Assembly: GCA_902826225.1 (NCBI GenBank)
Contig: CADEED010000010.1
Span: forward strand, 1 to 57,941
DNA from: an uncultured Pseudomonadota bacterium
GTDB lineage: Bacteria > Pseudomonadota > Gammaproteobacteria > Steroidobacterales > Steroidobacteraceae
Direction: 5' to 3'
Length of the DNA: 57,941 nt
Shown: one piece after another, positions 50,215 through 57,941 of the stretch
Position numbering within the stretch: position 1 is the stretch's first letter
Layout: each line of letters begins with the position of its first letter
Made by a program: the position numbers and the translations under genes
The notes under the pieces: model-generated
Seen by the model: the letters and a program-made list of their open reading frames with translations, nothing else
The model's database searches: none
Told to the model about the DNA's origin: nothing

Positions 50215-51483
50215 ATGTCCGCCGGAACGCCCGCGGCCAAGCCCCGCATACGCGACGTGCTGCGCCAGCCGCGCATGCTCGCGATATTGTTGTTAGGTGG
50301 TGCGTCGGGCCTGCCCAATCCGCTGTCGGAAGCGACGATGCAGGCGTGGTTCTCGGACTTCGGCATCAGCAACACCCAGATCGGCCTGCTGATGTACGTG
50401 GCGCTGCCGTACCTGCTGAAGCCGTTGTGGGCGCCGCTGCTCGACCGCTACACGCCGCCGTGGCTCGGCCGCCGTCGCGGCTGGATCGTCACGTTCCAGT
50501 TCCTGCTCGCGGGCGCCATCGCCTCGCTCGCCGCGTTCGGCGACGTGACCAACCACCTGTCGATCATCGCCTGCGTGCTGCTGGCCATCGTCTTCCTGTC
50601 GGCATCGCAGGACATCGTCATCGACGCGTATCGCACGGACGTCGCGCGGCCGGAGGAACGCGGGCCGGCCGCGGCGGCGACGAATCTGGGCTACCGCGCG
50701 CTGTCGTACGGCTCGCTCGCGGTGTCGCTGATCGTCGCCGACGTGTGGGGCTGGCGCGCCGCCTTCCTGACGATCGCGGTCGCGACGCTGCTGTTGATCC
50801 CGGCGACCATCCTCGCGCCCGAACCCGACGATCCGCGCGGCAACCGGGTCCCGACGCTGTGGGAATCGGTGATCGAGCCGTTGCGCGAGCTGTTCGCCGT
50901 CCGCGGCATGGTCGCGCTGGTCCTGCTCATCCTGCTCTACAAGATCGGCGACGCGTTTGCGCTCAAGTTCTTCACGAAGTTCATGCTCGACGTCGGCCTC
51001 ACGAAGACAGAGGTCGGCCTGCTCATCAAGGCCTTCCTCACCGGCGGCGCGATTCTCGGCGCGCTGCTCGGCGGCATCTGGATGATCAAGCTCGGCCTGC
51101 GACGTTCGATGTTCATCTTCGCCATTGTCCAGGCATTGACCAACCTGGGCTATCTGCTGCTCGCGGCCACGGGCAAGAACTACGCGGTGATGATCGGCGC
51201 CGTATCGCTCGACGCGCTCGCGAGCGGCATGGGCAACATCGCCTCGGTCGCGCTCATGATGGCGATCTGCGACAAACGCTTCAGCGCGTTCCAGTACGCA
51301 TTGCTGTCGGTGATCGCGCTCCTGCCGCGCTACACGCTCGGCTATCCCGCCGGCTGGATCGCCGATCATGGCGGCTGGACGACTTACTACTGGACGAGTT
51401 TCGCGCTGGCGATCCCTGGCATCCTCATGATCTGGATGATGAGGCGTCGCATCGAAGACCTCGATCGACAGCCCGCGACCTGA
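50215..51483 (+). CDS. AmpG-like MFS permease (muropeptide type)
   Basis: A 422-residue permease of about 12 helices. [35 protein letters not shown] is the AmpG signature. LGRRRGWIV and [32 protein letters not shown] are also typical. AmpG imports anhydromuropeptides from the periplasm for cell-wall recycling, feeding beta-lactamase induction in some species. No ampC/ampR gene is seen. The possibility of another substrate in this lineage remains. Confidence 0.87.
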   Translation: MSAGTPAAKPRIRDVLRQPRMLAILLLGGASGLPNPLSEATMQAWFSDFGISNTQIGLLMYVALPYLLKPLWAPLLDRYTPPWLGRRRGWIVTFQFLLAGAIASLAAFGDVTNHLSIIACVLLAIVFLSASQDIVIDAYRTDVARPEERGPAAAATNLGYRALSYGSLAVSLIVADVWGWRAAFLTIAVATLLLIPATILAPEPDDPRGNRVPTLWESVIEPLRELFAVRGMVALVLLILLYKIGDAFALKFFTKFMLDVGLTKTEVGLLIKAFLTGGAILGALLGGIWMIKLGLRRSMFIFAIVQALTNLGYLLLAATGKNYAVMIGAVSLDALASGMGNIASVALMMAICDKRFSAFQYALLSVIALLPRYTLGYPAGWIADHGGWTTYYWTSFALAIPGILMIWMMRRRIEDLDRQPAT

Positions 51484-51511
51484 GCCGAAGCGCGGGAAGG
51501 ATGACACGCGG

Positions 51512-51895
51512 ATGCGCGAGATCGACACCACGCGCGTGCTCTGCTCGCTGGCCGAACTCGAGGTGACCGGCGGCCGCGGTTTCGCCGTGGGCGAGGGCGA
51601 CTGGCCGCTGCGCGGCTTCGTCGTGAAGACGGCGAGCGGCGTCGCGGCGTACGTGAACCTTTGCCCGCACGCGGGTCACCCGCTGAATTTCCGCCCGCAC
51701 CGGTTCTTGACGTCGGACGGCAACCTGATCCTGTGCCATTCGCACGGCGCGCTGTTCGCGCGCGACAGCGGGTTGTGCATCGCCGGCCCGTGCGCGGGCC
51801 AATCGCTGACGGCGGTCGCGATCGAGGTGGTGGCGGGCTACGTGCTGCTGGGGGCGGACGTGGACGTGGAGCGGCTCGCGAACGATCCGCTGTAG
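51512..51895 (+). CDS. Rieske [2Fe-2S] domain protein
   Basis: A 127-residue Rieske ferredoxin-like protein with cluster ligands CPHAGH (Cys-x-His) and CHSHGALF (Cys-x-x-His), spaced as in NirD/dioxygenase ferredoxins. No signal peptide. It would be a cytoplasmic electron carrier. The partner is unknown; it lies 28 bases after the AmpG-like gene. Confidence 0.9.
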   Translation: MREIDTTRVLCSLAELEVTGGRGFAVGEGDWPLRGFVVKTASGVAAYVNLCPHAGHPLNFRPHRFLTSDGNLILCHSHGALFARDSGLCIAGPCAGQSLTAVAIEVVAGYVLLGADVDVERLANDPL

Positions 51896-51911
51896 TTAGC
51901 CGCGCGAGCGG

Positions 51912-52223
51912 CTACTCGAACAGATCGAGACCCTCGAGCTTGCTCGCGCTCTGGCGGCGATCGTCGTCCTCGCCGTAACCGGAGGTGCCGCGCGCATCGT
52001 CTTCTTCGGGATCGACGTCGACGGAGCCGGTCCAGTCTTCCGGCGGCTCGATTTCCTCGAGCGCGCCGTTCTCCTTCTCCGCACGCCAGTCTTCGATGTC
52101 CATTTCCTCGACGGTGCCGTCGAAGTACTGCAGCTCGATGGTGCCGTCGTCGTCGTCGATCGCGACGATCTCGAACGACTCACCGCCCTGGATGCGGTAC
52201 CAGTTGCCGATGACGGGTTTCAT
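51912..52223 (-). CDS. Small acidic protein, MKPVIGNWYR family (likely DUF6763)
   Basis: A 103-residue very acidic protein. Its N-terminus MKPVIGNWYRIQGGESFEIV and the block DGTIELQYFDGTVEEMDIEDW form a small beta-rich, SH3-like domain widely conserved in gammaproteobacteria. The C-terminal third is Asp/Glu-rich and probably disordered. The family name is from memory. Function unknown. Confidence 0.75.
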   Translation of the reverse strand: MKPVIGNWYRIQGGESFEIVAIDDDDGTIELQYFDGTVEEMDIEDWRAEKENGALEEIEPPEDWTGSVDVDPEEDDARGTSGYGEDDDRRQSASKLEGLDLFE

Positions 52224-52279
52224 CGAGTCCCTCCGAAGCGGTTTGCTATGCTGCGCGTGCCTTTCGTCGAGTCCATTTC

Positions 52280-52966
52280 ATGGTGCTCCCGAAAGGTGAC
52301 GAGTACAAGAACGAATTTCTCCCGCAAAGCATCATGCTCGAACAGGCCATCAAGTTTTTCATCGTGTTCTTCGTCGTCGTGGAACCGATCTCGCTCATCC
52401 CGGTGTTCTCGGGGCTCACCGAGGGCGCGAGCAAAGGCTACAAACACAAGATGGCCCTGAAGTCGGTGTTGGTCGCAAGCGGAATACTTCTCCTCTTCGC
52501 ACTGGTAGGCGCCGGTTTTCTGACGGCGATGGGCATCGCCATCGATTCGTTCAGGATTTTCGGCGGACTGTTGCTTTTCCTCATCGCGCTCGAGATGGTG
52601 TTCGCACGCGAATCGGGCACGCGCACGTCGAGTGACGAGAAGGTGGAGAGCAGGAAGCGCGCCGACATCTCGGTTTTCCCACTGGCGTTCCCCTTCATGG
52701 CCGGTCCCGGCGCATTGACGACGCTGTTGCTCTGGTTCGGGCCGATCCCGGTCACGCAACACCCGGTGCAGTTCGCGCTGATGTTCCTCTGCGCGCTCGT
52801 GGTGCTCGCCTGTTGCCTGCTCGCCATGTGGGTGGCGGGACCGTTGATGAGAGTCATCGGCGTCACCGGCACCAACGTGGCGAATCGGTTGTTCGGCGTC
52901 GTGCTGGGCGCGCTGGCGGTCCAGTTCATCGTCGACGGTGTGCGCGCGAGCTTCAGCCTGCAATGA
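52280..52966 (+). CDS. MarC family integral membrane protein
   Basis: A 228-residue protein with six helices. FFIVFFVVVEPISLIPVFSGLTEG and AFPFMAGPGALTTLLLW are the two symmetric MarC/YhgN signatures; RIFGGLLLFLIALEMV also fits. The ATG at 52280 gives an 18-residue polar lead; the family usually starts near MLEQAIKFF, i.e. the ATG at 52334. Neither has a clear ribosome site. Function is unknown; not an efflux pump by current evidence on MarC. Confidence 0.88.
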   Translation: MVLPKGDEYKNEFLPQSIMLEQAIKFFIVFFVVVEPISLIPVFSGLTEGASKGYKHKMALKSVLVASGILLLFALVGAGFLTAMGIAIDSFRIFGGLLLFLIALEMVFARESGTRTSSDEKVESRKRADISVFPLAFPFMAGPGALTTLLLWFGPIPVTQHPVQFALMFLCALVVLACCLLAMWVAGPLMRVIGVTGTNVANRLFGVVLGALAVQFIVDGVRASFSLQ

Positions 52967-53007
52967 ACTCGGCCGTGCGGCCGTGGTTGCCCGCGACGGG
53001 CGCCTGG

Positions 53008-53691
53008 CTAGAGACGGCGGAACGCGAGATCCCACACCCCGTGCCCGAGCCGGGCGCCGCGCTTCTCGAAGCGTGTCGGTGCGCGCTCTTCCGGGCGCGG
53101 CATCCAGTCATTCGACGGCGACAGGTTCGAAAACAGCGGCGACGCGCCGATCACCTCGAGCATCTGGTGCGCGTACTCCTCCCAGTCCGTCGCGAGCCTC
53201 AGGACACCGCCCGCGCGCAGGCGCGTCGCGATGAACTCGACGAATGGCGGCTGGACGAGACGGCGCTTGTTGTGCCGCTTCTTGTGCCAGGGATCGGGAA
53301 ACAGCACGAGAACCTCGTCGAGCGACGCCGGCGGGATCTGGTCGCGCAGGACTTCGACGGCGTCGTGCTGGCTCGTGCGCACGTTCGTGAGGCCGCGCTC
53401 TGCCGCGAGCATCAGCAGGTGGCCGACGCCCGGACGATGTACCTCGATGCCGAGGTAGTCGCGCCCCGGATGGGCCGCCGCGAGGTTCGCGAGGTGCTCC
53501 CCGTTGCCGAAGCCGATCTCGACCGTGCGCGGCGCCGAGCGCCCGAAGAGCCGGTCGAGATCCAGCGGCGTGGCGGAGTACTCGATGCCGTACAGGGGCC
53601 AGAGATCGTCGAGCGCGCGCGCCTGCCCGGCGGTGAGCCGGCCCGCGCGGACGACGAAGCTGCGGATCGAGCGGTTGCGGAGGTCGTTCAT
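53008..53691 (-). CDS. trmB: tRNA (guanine-N7-)-methyltransferase
   Basis: A 227-residue methyltransferase: VEIGFGNGEHLANLAAAHPGRDYLGIEVHRPGV (SAM site), LFPDPWHKKRHNKRRLVQPPFVEF (the TrmB signature with catalytic Asp), and RLATDWEEYAHQMLEV. It forms m7G46 in tRNA. It overlaps the nucleosidase stop by ATGA. Confidence 0.96.
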   Translation of the reverse strand: MNDLRNRSIRSFVVRAGRLTAGQARALDDLWPLYGIEYSATPLDLDRLFGRSAPRTVEIGFGNGEHLANLAAAHPGRDYLGIEVHRPGVGHLLMLAAERGLTNVRTSQHDAVEVLRDQIPPASLDEVLVLFPDPWHKKRHNKRRLVQPPFVEFIATRLRAGGVLRLATDWEEYAHQMLEVIGASPLFSNLSPSNDWMPRPEERAPTRFEKRGARLGHGVWDLAFRRL

Positions 53692-54248
53692 GCGGCGGTG
53701 AAACTCCTGTAGGTATCCACGAAGGCACGCGCCGCCGCCTCCAGCGCCGCTTCCCAGTGCACCGCCGAATCCGCGTCCGCGCCATCCGTCACGTACTTCA
53801 CGCAGGCGAAGCGCGCTCTCTCCGCCACGCAGACCCGCGCGAGTGCGAAAGCCTCCATGTCGACGACGTCGCCATCGACGGTGTGACGATGGGTCGCGAA
53901 CGAGTCCGCGGTGGAGCAGGTATGTGGCAGCAGGTTCGTGAACTGCGGTGGGAATTCGATGACCGGCGGCGTTTCGTCGAACGGCGTGACGCCGACGGCG
54001 AACCCGAGGCCGCTCACGTCCATGTCGCGTTGCGTGAAGCGTGTGCACGCGACGAGCGTGTGCGCCGGCAGATCGCGACTGCCCGCCGTCCCCAGGTTCA
54101 CGACCAACGGCAGCGCCTCGCCCGTGCAGCGGATTTCCGCGAGCCGGCGCGCGAGCGCGGCAGCGGCATTCACCTTGCCCACGCCCGTATAGAGCACGGT
54201 CGCGCCCGCAGCTTCCAGCAGGCCGCGCGACTCCGCGGCCAACGCCAT
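53688..54248 (-). CDS. Nucleoside phosphorylase/nucleosidase family protein
   Basis: A 186-residue protein of the PNP/MTAN superfamily: MALAAESRGLL, GVGKVNAAAALA, VNLGTAGSRD, and VDMEAFALARVCVAERARFACVKYVTDGAD, where DMEAFA provides the ribose-binding Glu. Shorter than PNP (about 240); it is closer to MTA/SAH nucleosidase or futalosine hydrolase. The ATG at 54248 is used because earlier starts in the open frame would overlap the tRNA gene. The substrate remains open. Confidence 0.8.
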   Translation of the reverse strand: MALAAESRGLLEAAGATVLYTGVGKVNAAAALARRLAEIRCTGEALPLVVNLGTAGSRDLPAHTLVACTRFTQRDMDVSGLGFAVGVTPFDETPPVIEFPPQFTNLLPHTCSTADSFATHRHTVDGDVVDMEAFALARVCVAERARFACVKYVTDGADADSAVHWEAALEAAARAFVDTYRSFTAA

Positions 54249-54304
54249 GACGATCAACGGTTTTGTTCGATCCACGGGATTTCGGGTTATTCTCGCCGCC
54301 CGGC

Positions 54305-54378
54305 GCGGGTGTAGTTCAATGGTAGAACTGTAGCTTCCCAAGCTACTAACGTGGGTTCGATTCCCATCACCCGCTCCA
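54305..54378 (+). tRNA. tRNA-Gly (anticodon CCC)
   Basis: A complete 74-base cloverleaf including encoded CCA. Acceptor GCGGGTG pairs with CACCCGC; the anticodon stem GTAGC/GCTAC encloses loop TTCCCAA, giving anticodon CCC for GGG codons. The T-loop is GTTCGATTC. The A52-type T-arm (GTGGG/CCCAT) and D-loop AGTTCAATGGTAGA fit bacterial tRNA-Gly. No tRNA cluster; the gene is single, divergent from the nucleosidase. Confidence 0.97.
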
Positions 54379-54411
54379 TCGATCTCCGCTCATCGGCCCA
54401 TGGCCGTGGCG

Positions 54412-54927
54412 TCAGGCGAACGGATCTTCCACGTTGCCGCACACTTCGAGCACCCAGGGGTAGAGCGCCGCTCCCTGCGGCTTGACGCGCTCCAGCATTC
54501 GCCGATCCATGTCGGTCGTGTCGGGCTCGATCACGCGTCCATTTTCGATGCGTGGCGGCAGAGACGTGATCTCCTTCGAGCGCGCGACCACCGCGGCGCG
54601 CCACTCGTCCACGCTGCGAAAAATGGCTGCGGATGCCTGGCGGTTCTCCGCGAGCGCACGCATGAACCCCGCTCCGTGACTCAGGTCGCTCTCGTGGATC
54701 GGCTGCTCGCCCTTGGCCATCTGTCCGAGCCGGTACAGCGCGCCGCGCGCTTCGTTGCAGGCGCCGACGAACGCCGCCTTCTCCGGTGACATTCCCATTT
54801 CCCCGGAATCCGGTTCGGCGTCCGGATCCATGAGTGCGCTCGAGTCCTTGGCCGCGCCACCCCCGCATCCGGCAAGGAGACAGCTGCCGACGAGCACCGC
54901 GATGGCGGACCGATGAACTCCGAACAT
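54412..54927 (-). CDS. Lipoprotein of unknown function, 171 aa
   Basis: Signal MFGVHRSAIAVLVGSCLLAGC with a good lipobox LAGC, then a short Gly/Ser/Asp linker and a mostly helical domain (PEKAAFVGACNEARGALYRLGQMA ... LEVCGNVEDPFA) with two Cys residues (CNEAR and EVCGN) that could pair in the periplasm. No named family recognised. Its role is unknown. Confidence 0.72.
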   Translation of the reverse strand: MFGVHRSAIAVLVGSCLLAGCGGGAAKDSSALMDPDAEPDSGEMGMSPEKAAFVGACNEARGALYRLGQMAKGEQPIHESDLSHGAGFMRALAENRQASAAIFRSVDEWRAAVVARSKEITSLPPRIENGRVIEPDTTDMDRRMLERVKPQGAALYPWVLEVCGNVEDPFA

Positions 54928-55069
54928 GACGACACCTCTTCAGATATGAGAAACCCGGGTTCATCGATACGAACATCGTCCAGGCGCAAATCCGGCCAAG
55001 TGGCTTAGGGCGGCCCGCGGGTCTTGCGGTAGCATGCTGCCCCCGCAATCGAATCGAGAGGGACTTCCG

Positions 55070-55903
55070 ATGAAATCCAGCATTGCTGCCGCGGCACTGG
55101 TCGCCGCGTTCGCGTTCGGGACGACGAGCCTCGCCGCGAGCGACGCCAAGAGCTCGAAGGCGATCGAACAGGCCGTGAACGGCGACTGGCGCAAGCCCGA
55201 AGCGAAGGAGCGCGATGCCTTCCGTCATCCGGCCGAAGCGCTGGCGTTCTGGGGTGTGAAGCCCGGCGCGCACATCCTCGAAGTCGCGCCCGGCGGTGGC
55301 TGGTGGACGGAAATCCTCGCGCCCTACGCCCGCATCACGAAGGGTTCGTACTCGGCGACGGCCGCGGATCTCGACGATCCGAAGGTCTCGGAAGGCGCGA
55401 AGAAAGGGCGCGCGGATTTCGCCGCGAAGTACACCGACAAGGCGATCTACGGCGATATAACGCTCGTGAACTGGGGGCCGAACGCGAAGCCGCTGCCGGC
55501 GAACAAGTACGACTTCGTGTTCGTCGGCCGCATGTTCCACAACTGGATCCGCGCCGGCGCGGTCGACAAGAACCTCGCGACGATCTATGCCGGCGTGAAG
55601 CCGGGCGGCGTGCTCGCGATCGAGCAGCATCGCGGCGCCCCGGGTTCGGATGCGTCGACCGGTTACGTGGCGGAATCCGTGGTGATCGAGCAGGTCGAGA
55701 AGGCGGGCTTCAAGCTCGACGCGAAATCCGAGATCAATGCCAATCCGAAGGACACCAAGGACCATCCATTCGGCGTGTGGACGCTGCCGCCGGTCCGCCA
55801 GTCGGCGAAGGAAGGCTCCGATCCGAATTTCGATCACGCGAAATACGACGCGATCGGCGAATCCGACCGCATGACGCTGCGCTTCGTGAAGCCGAAGAAG
55901 TAA
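55070..55903 (+). CDS. Exported class I methyltransferase-like protein (COG4798 type)
   Basis: A 277-residue protein with GAGAGGGA before the ATG and a Sec signal peptide MKSSIAAAALVAAFAFGTTS. The rest is a class I methyltransferase fold: HILEVAPGGGWWTEILAPY (motif I), FVFVGRMFHNW, and VKPGGVLAIEQHRGAP (motif III). Export is odd because SAM is not known to be available in the periplasm; the fold may have lost methyltransfer or use another ligand. Proteins of this class with signal peptides occur elsewhere, so it is not a mis-start. It precedes the DUF502 gene by 16 bases. Confidence 0.82.
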   Translation: MKSSIAAAALVAAFAFGTTSLAASDAKSSKAIEQAVNGDWRKPEAKERDAFRHPAEALAFWGVKPGAHILEVAPGGGWWTEILAPYARITKGSYSATAADLDDPKVSEGAKKGRADFAAKYTDKAIYGDITLVNWGPNAKPLPANKYDFVFVGRMFHNWIRAGAVDKNLATIYAGVKPGGVLAIEQHRGAPGSDASTGYVAESVVIEQVEKAGFKLDAKSEINANPKDTKDHPFGVWTLPPVRQSAKEGSDPNFDHAKYDAIGESDRMTLRFVKPKK

Positions 55904-55919
55904 GGGAGACGGTAGTTTG

Positions 55920-56498
55920 ATGAAGCAGGTCGGCAGCATCCTCCTCAAGGGCCTCGTCACGATCCTGCCGATCGGGCTCACGATCTACTTCGTCTACTGG
56001 CTGGGCATCACGACGGAAGAGCTGCTGTCGAAGCCCATCAAGTGGGTGCTGGACGATGCCAACTACTGGCCGGGCATGGGCCTGGTCACGGGCTTCGTCC
56101 TGCTGTTCCTGGTCGGGCTCGCGGTGAACGCCTTCATCGTTCGCCGCGTGCTCGGCCTGGGCGAAGACCTCCTGCTGCGCGTCCCGGTCGTGAAGACCGT
56201 GTACAGCGCGATCCGCGACATGACGCGGCTCGTGAACACCGACAAGAAAAAGGGCGATCTCGATCGCGTGGTCACCCTCGACTACGGTCCGGGCCGGCTC
56301 ATCGGGTTCGTGACGCAGGAGCATGCGAGTTCGCTCGGCATCGGCGGCGACGACGATCTCGTCGCCGTCTACCTGCCGATGAGCTACCAGATCGGCGGCT
56401 ACACGCTGTACGTGTCGCGCAAGCACCTGCACGAGACGGACCTCAAGGTGGAGCAGGCGATGCGCATCGTCCTCACCGGCGGCGTTCGCGGGAAATAG
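55920..56498 (+). CDS. DUF502 family membrane protein
   Basis: A 192-residue protein with two membrane helices (LVTILPIGLTIYFVYWL; MGLVTGFVLLFLVGLAVN) and a cytoplasmic beta-rich domain with VPVVKTVYSAIRDMTRLV and YLPMSYQIGGYTLYVSRKHL, the conserved motifs of DUF502. The ATG at 55920 is chosen over the TTG just before it. Bacterial and plant members are small membrane proteins of unknown role. Confidence 0.92.
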   Translation: MKQVGSILLKGLVTILPIGLTIYFVYWLGITTEELLSKPIKWVLDDANYWPGMGLVTGFVLLFLVGLAVNAFIVRRVLGLGEDLLLRVPVVKTVYSAIRDMTRLVNTDKKKGDLDRVVTLDYGPGRLIGFVTQEHASSLGIGGDDDLVAVYLPMSYQIGGYTLYVSRKHLHETDLKVEQAMRIVLTGGVRGK

Positions 56499-56513
56499 GG
56501 CGGAAGGACCGCC

Positions 56514-57404
56514 TTATCGCTCGTAGACAGTGTTGAGGCGGGTCCGAAGCATTTCCCGCAGCCCCCGTTTCGAAATCGCCCCGCGTAGATCGCGTTTCCA
56601 GAGTCGATCCGAGTTTTCGATGACGAGGCAGCGCGGCAGCAGCGAGTCCGGCGCCGCTTCGAGGAACGGCACCAACGCCCTATCCTCCGCGCCTTCGATG
56701 TCGATCTTGAGGGCATCGATGCGGGCGACGTGCTGTTCCTTCAGCAGGGACAGCAGGGGCCGGCACTCGATGATCACGCGATCCACCGAGCCTGCGGCGG
56801 AAAAACGCGCATCGCCCTCCACGATACTGCCGCCACCGAGGTTTCCCGCGTCGATCCGCAGCTCGAAGCGGCCCGCCGAATCCGACACGCCGATCGGCAG
56901 CACGTCGATGCGCGGCCAGGCACCGAGCCCCGCCCGCGTGGCGGCGATGTTGAACGCGAGCCGTGCCCGCGCGGCAGGATGAGGCTCGAACGCGATGACA
57001 CGCCCGGAGTCGCCGAGGCGCAACGCGGCGCTCAAGGTATGGATTCCGACGTTCGCGCCGATGTCGATGAACACGCCGTCGACGGGCAGCGCTGCCGCGA
57101 GTGCGCGCCGTTCCAGGGCGTCGAAGCGCCAAGGCGTGAACACGAACTTGCGTTCGCAGGTGTTGTCCCGCAGCCAGCAGCGCATCCGCAGGCGCTCGAC
57201 GACCACGTCCGCCGGCAATGGCGCAAACCTGAGGTAGACACTGCAGAGAAGCCGCGCAAACTGCTTTCCGAGAGCGTTTTCCGGTGCGCGCTGCGCGAGC
57301 GCGATCAGGCGGGCGTACGCGGGCGTTGACGCAAGCGCGCCAAACGCGGCATCTCGCGCGCGCTCGTCGCGATCAGGAAGTCGTGCGCTGGCTATCGAGC
57401 CCAT
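56514..57404 (-). CDS. FkbM family methyltransferase
   Basis: A 296-residue protein of the FkbM fold: VFIDIGANVGIHTLSAALRLG (motif I), VIAFEPHPAARARLAFN, and IDALKIDIEGAEDRALVPFLE, the diagnostic KxDIEGAE motif. Starts at 57404 (M), 57434 or GTG 57440 are possible; it overlaps the upstream glycosyltransferase in every case. FkbM enzymes O-methylate sugars in polysaccharides or glycopeptides, which fits its GT2 neighbour. Confidence 0.9.
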   Translation of the reverse strand: MGSIASARLPDRDERARDAAFGALASTPAYARLIALAQRAPENALGKQFARLLCSVYLRFAPLPADVVVERLRMRCWLRDNTCERKFVFTPWRFDALERRALAAALPVDGVFIDIGANVGIHTLSAALRLGDSGRVIAFEPHPAARARLAFNIAATRAGLGAWPRIDVLPIGVSDSAGRFELRIDAGNLGGGSIVEGDARFSAAGSVDRVIIECRPLLSLLKEQHVARIDALKIDIEGAEDRALVPFLEAAPDSLLPRCLVIENSDRLWKRDLRGAISKRGLREMLRTRLNTVYER

Positions 57405-57941
57405 GCGCCGTCCGCCGAACGTTGCCGCGGGCATTGTCACGGCGGATCCTCATGTTCGCATCCATGATTTCACGCGCGCGATAAGGCCGCGGATGGTCGA
57501 GGTGCATGCAGATCAGCGAGTACCGCGCCTGGATGCCCTTCATGCCACAGCGCTCGAGGCGTTCGCCGAACTCGCGGTCGAGTCCGCCATAACCCAGGCG
57601 TTCGTCGAAGCCCTTCACCGCGAGCGCTTCCTCGCGCCAGGTCGAGGAGTTGTGGCCGTTCCACGTCGGCTTCGTGGTGGTGAGTGAGTTCATGATGTGG
57701 CGCCAGGGCTCGACCGACAGCCGCAGCTTTCGCAGGTTCGCCGCCGACTCACCGCGTTGCATGAGCCAGCGCGAGTCGAACACTCGGCCCGCGAGGACAT
57801 CTTCGGCTTCCACGACGCTCGTCGCCGTCGGGCCCAGCCGTACGCAGCCGCCAGAGACGAAGTGGCCGGGCCGCGCGAGCATCATGTGCCCCGCAACGAA
57901 CTCCGGGTGCGGGATGCAGTCGCCGTCCGTGAAAATCAGGT
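57373..57941 (-). CDS. Glycosyltransferase family 2 protein, N-terminus cut by window edge
   Basis: The frame is open to base 57941, so the protein begins beyond the window. Visible residues begin LIFTDGDCIPHPEFVAGH: DGD is the nucleotide-sugar/metal motif of GT2 enzymes. The later part has GHNSSTWREEALAVKGFDERLGYGGLDREFGERLERCG, a galactosyltransferase-type (GT7C-like) acceptor segment with the ED-like DREF motif. It probably adds sugars to a surface glycan, followed by the FkbM methyltransferase, which it overlaps by 32 bases. Confidence 0.85.
   Translation of the reverse strand, partial: LIFTDGDCIPHPEFVAGHMMLARPGHFVSGGCVRLGPTATSVVEAEDVLAGRVFDSRWLMQRGESAANLRKLRLSVEPWRHIMNSLTTTKPTWNGHNSSTWREEALAVKGFDERLGYGGLDREFGERLERCGMKGIQARYSLICMHLDHPRPYRAREIMDANMRIRRDNARGNVRRTAHGLDSQRTTS

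Noticed and set aside
54249..54341. Earlier start for the nucleosidase
   Set aside because: It would run through the tRNA-Gly gene; the family sequence begins near the ATG at 54248.

Overview
High-GC window from a gammaproteobacterium. The core-gene order supports this: ftsY-ftsE-ftsX-rpoH; rsmD-coaD; mutM-rpmG-rpmB-radC next to divergent coaBC-dut, with pyrE nearby. The PEP-CTERM/exosortase proteins, secreted hydrolases and TonB receptor would fit a Steroidobacter/Nevskia-like free-living lineage, but that placement is inference.

Layout. 1-11.4 kb: a lipoprotein cut by the left edge, a divergent MFS transporter / secreted serine hydrolase pair, LemA with its DUF2207 partner, and a TonB-dependent receptor divergent from an AraC regulator. 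11.2-13.1 kb: small secreted or membrane peptides and sparse DNA. 13.2-18 kb: a secreted GH5 mannanase, a PAS hybrid histidine kinase and a 2OG-Fe(II) oxygenase-like protein. 18-26.6 kb: rhomboid and esterase genes, then a dedicated surface-sorting locus. This consists of a VIT/vWA multi-pass protein with a PEP-CTERM-like tail, its own exosortase and an EpsI-like partner. Upstream on the same strand are a kinase/regulator pair of the PdsS/PdsR type and a 540-base lower-GC gap with a strong intrinsic terminator. 26.7-33 kb: housekeeping and metabolic genes (ExbD, GST, glutaryl-CoA dehydrogenase, thioesterase, OmpA lipoprotein, methyltransferase) and a second, canonical PEP-CTERM protein. 33.3-37 kb: rpoH and the ftsYEX cluster, with a near-perfect CIRCE element in front of rpoH. 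37-43.9 kb: a large lipoprotein lipase, rsmD-coaD-ggt, an AlkA-type glycosylase and mutM. 43.9-50 kb: rpmG, rpmB, a small lower-GC island, radC, coaBC, dut, a DUF4124 gene and pyrE. 50-57.9 kb: AmpG-like permease, Rieske protein, MarC, TrmB, a nucleosidase, tRNA-Gly(CCC), a lipoprotein, an exported methyltransferase, a DUF502 protein, and an FkbM/GT2 pair cut by the right edge.

Most notable. (1) The MerR + SnoaL-like island at 44.87-46.24 kb is bracketed by a 22-bp direct repeat lying in the last codons of radC. The left copy is a displaced radC 3' end next to rpmB, with silent differences in codons outside the repeat, so radC looks like an integration site whose 3' end was replaced. (2) The sorting locus joins a kinase/regulator type known from a sortase system to an exosortase and a VIT-domain substrate. 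(3) rpoH appears to be under HrcA/CIRCE control. (4) Two intergenic regions (23.26-23.64 kb and 43.94-44.11 kb) have features of structured RNA or mobile palindromic elements.

No complete transposase, integrase, rRNA gene or CRISPR array was seen.
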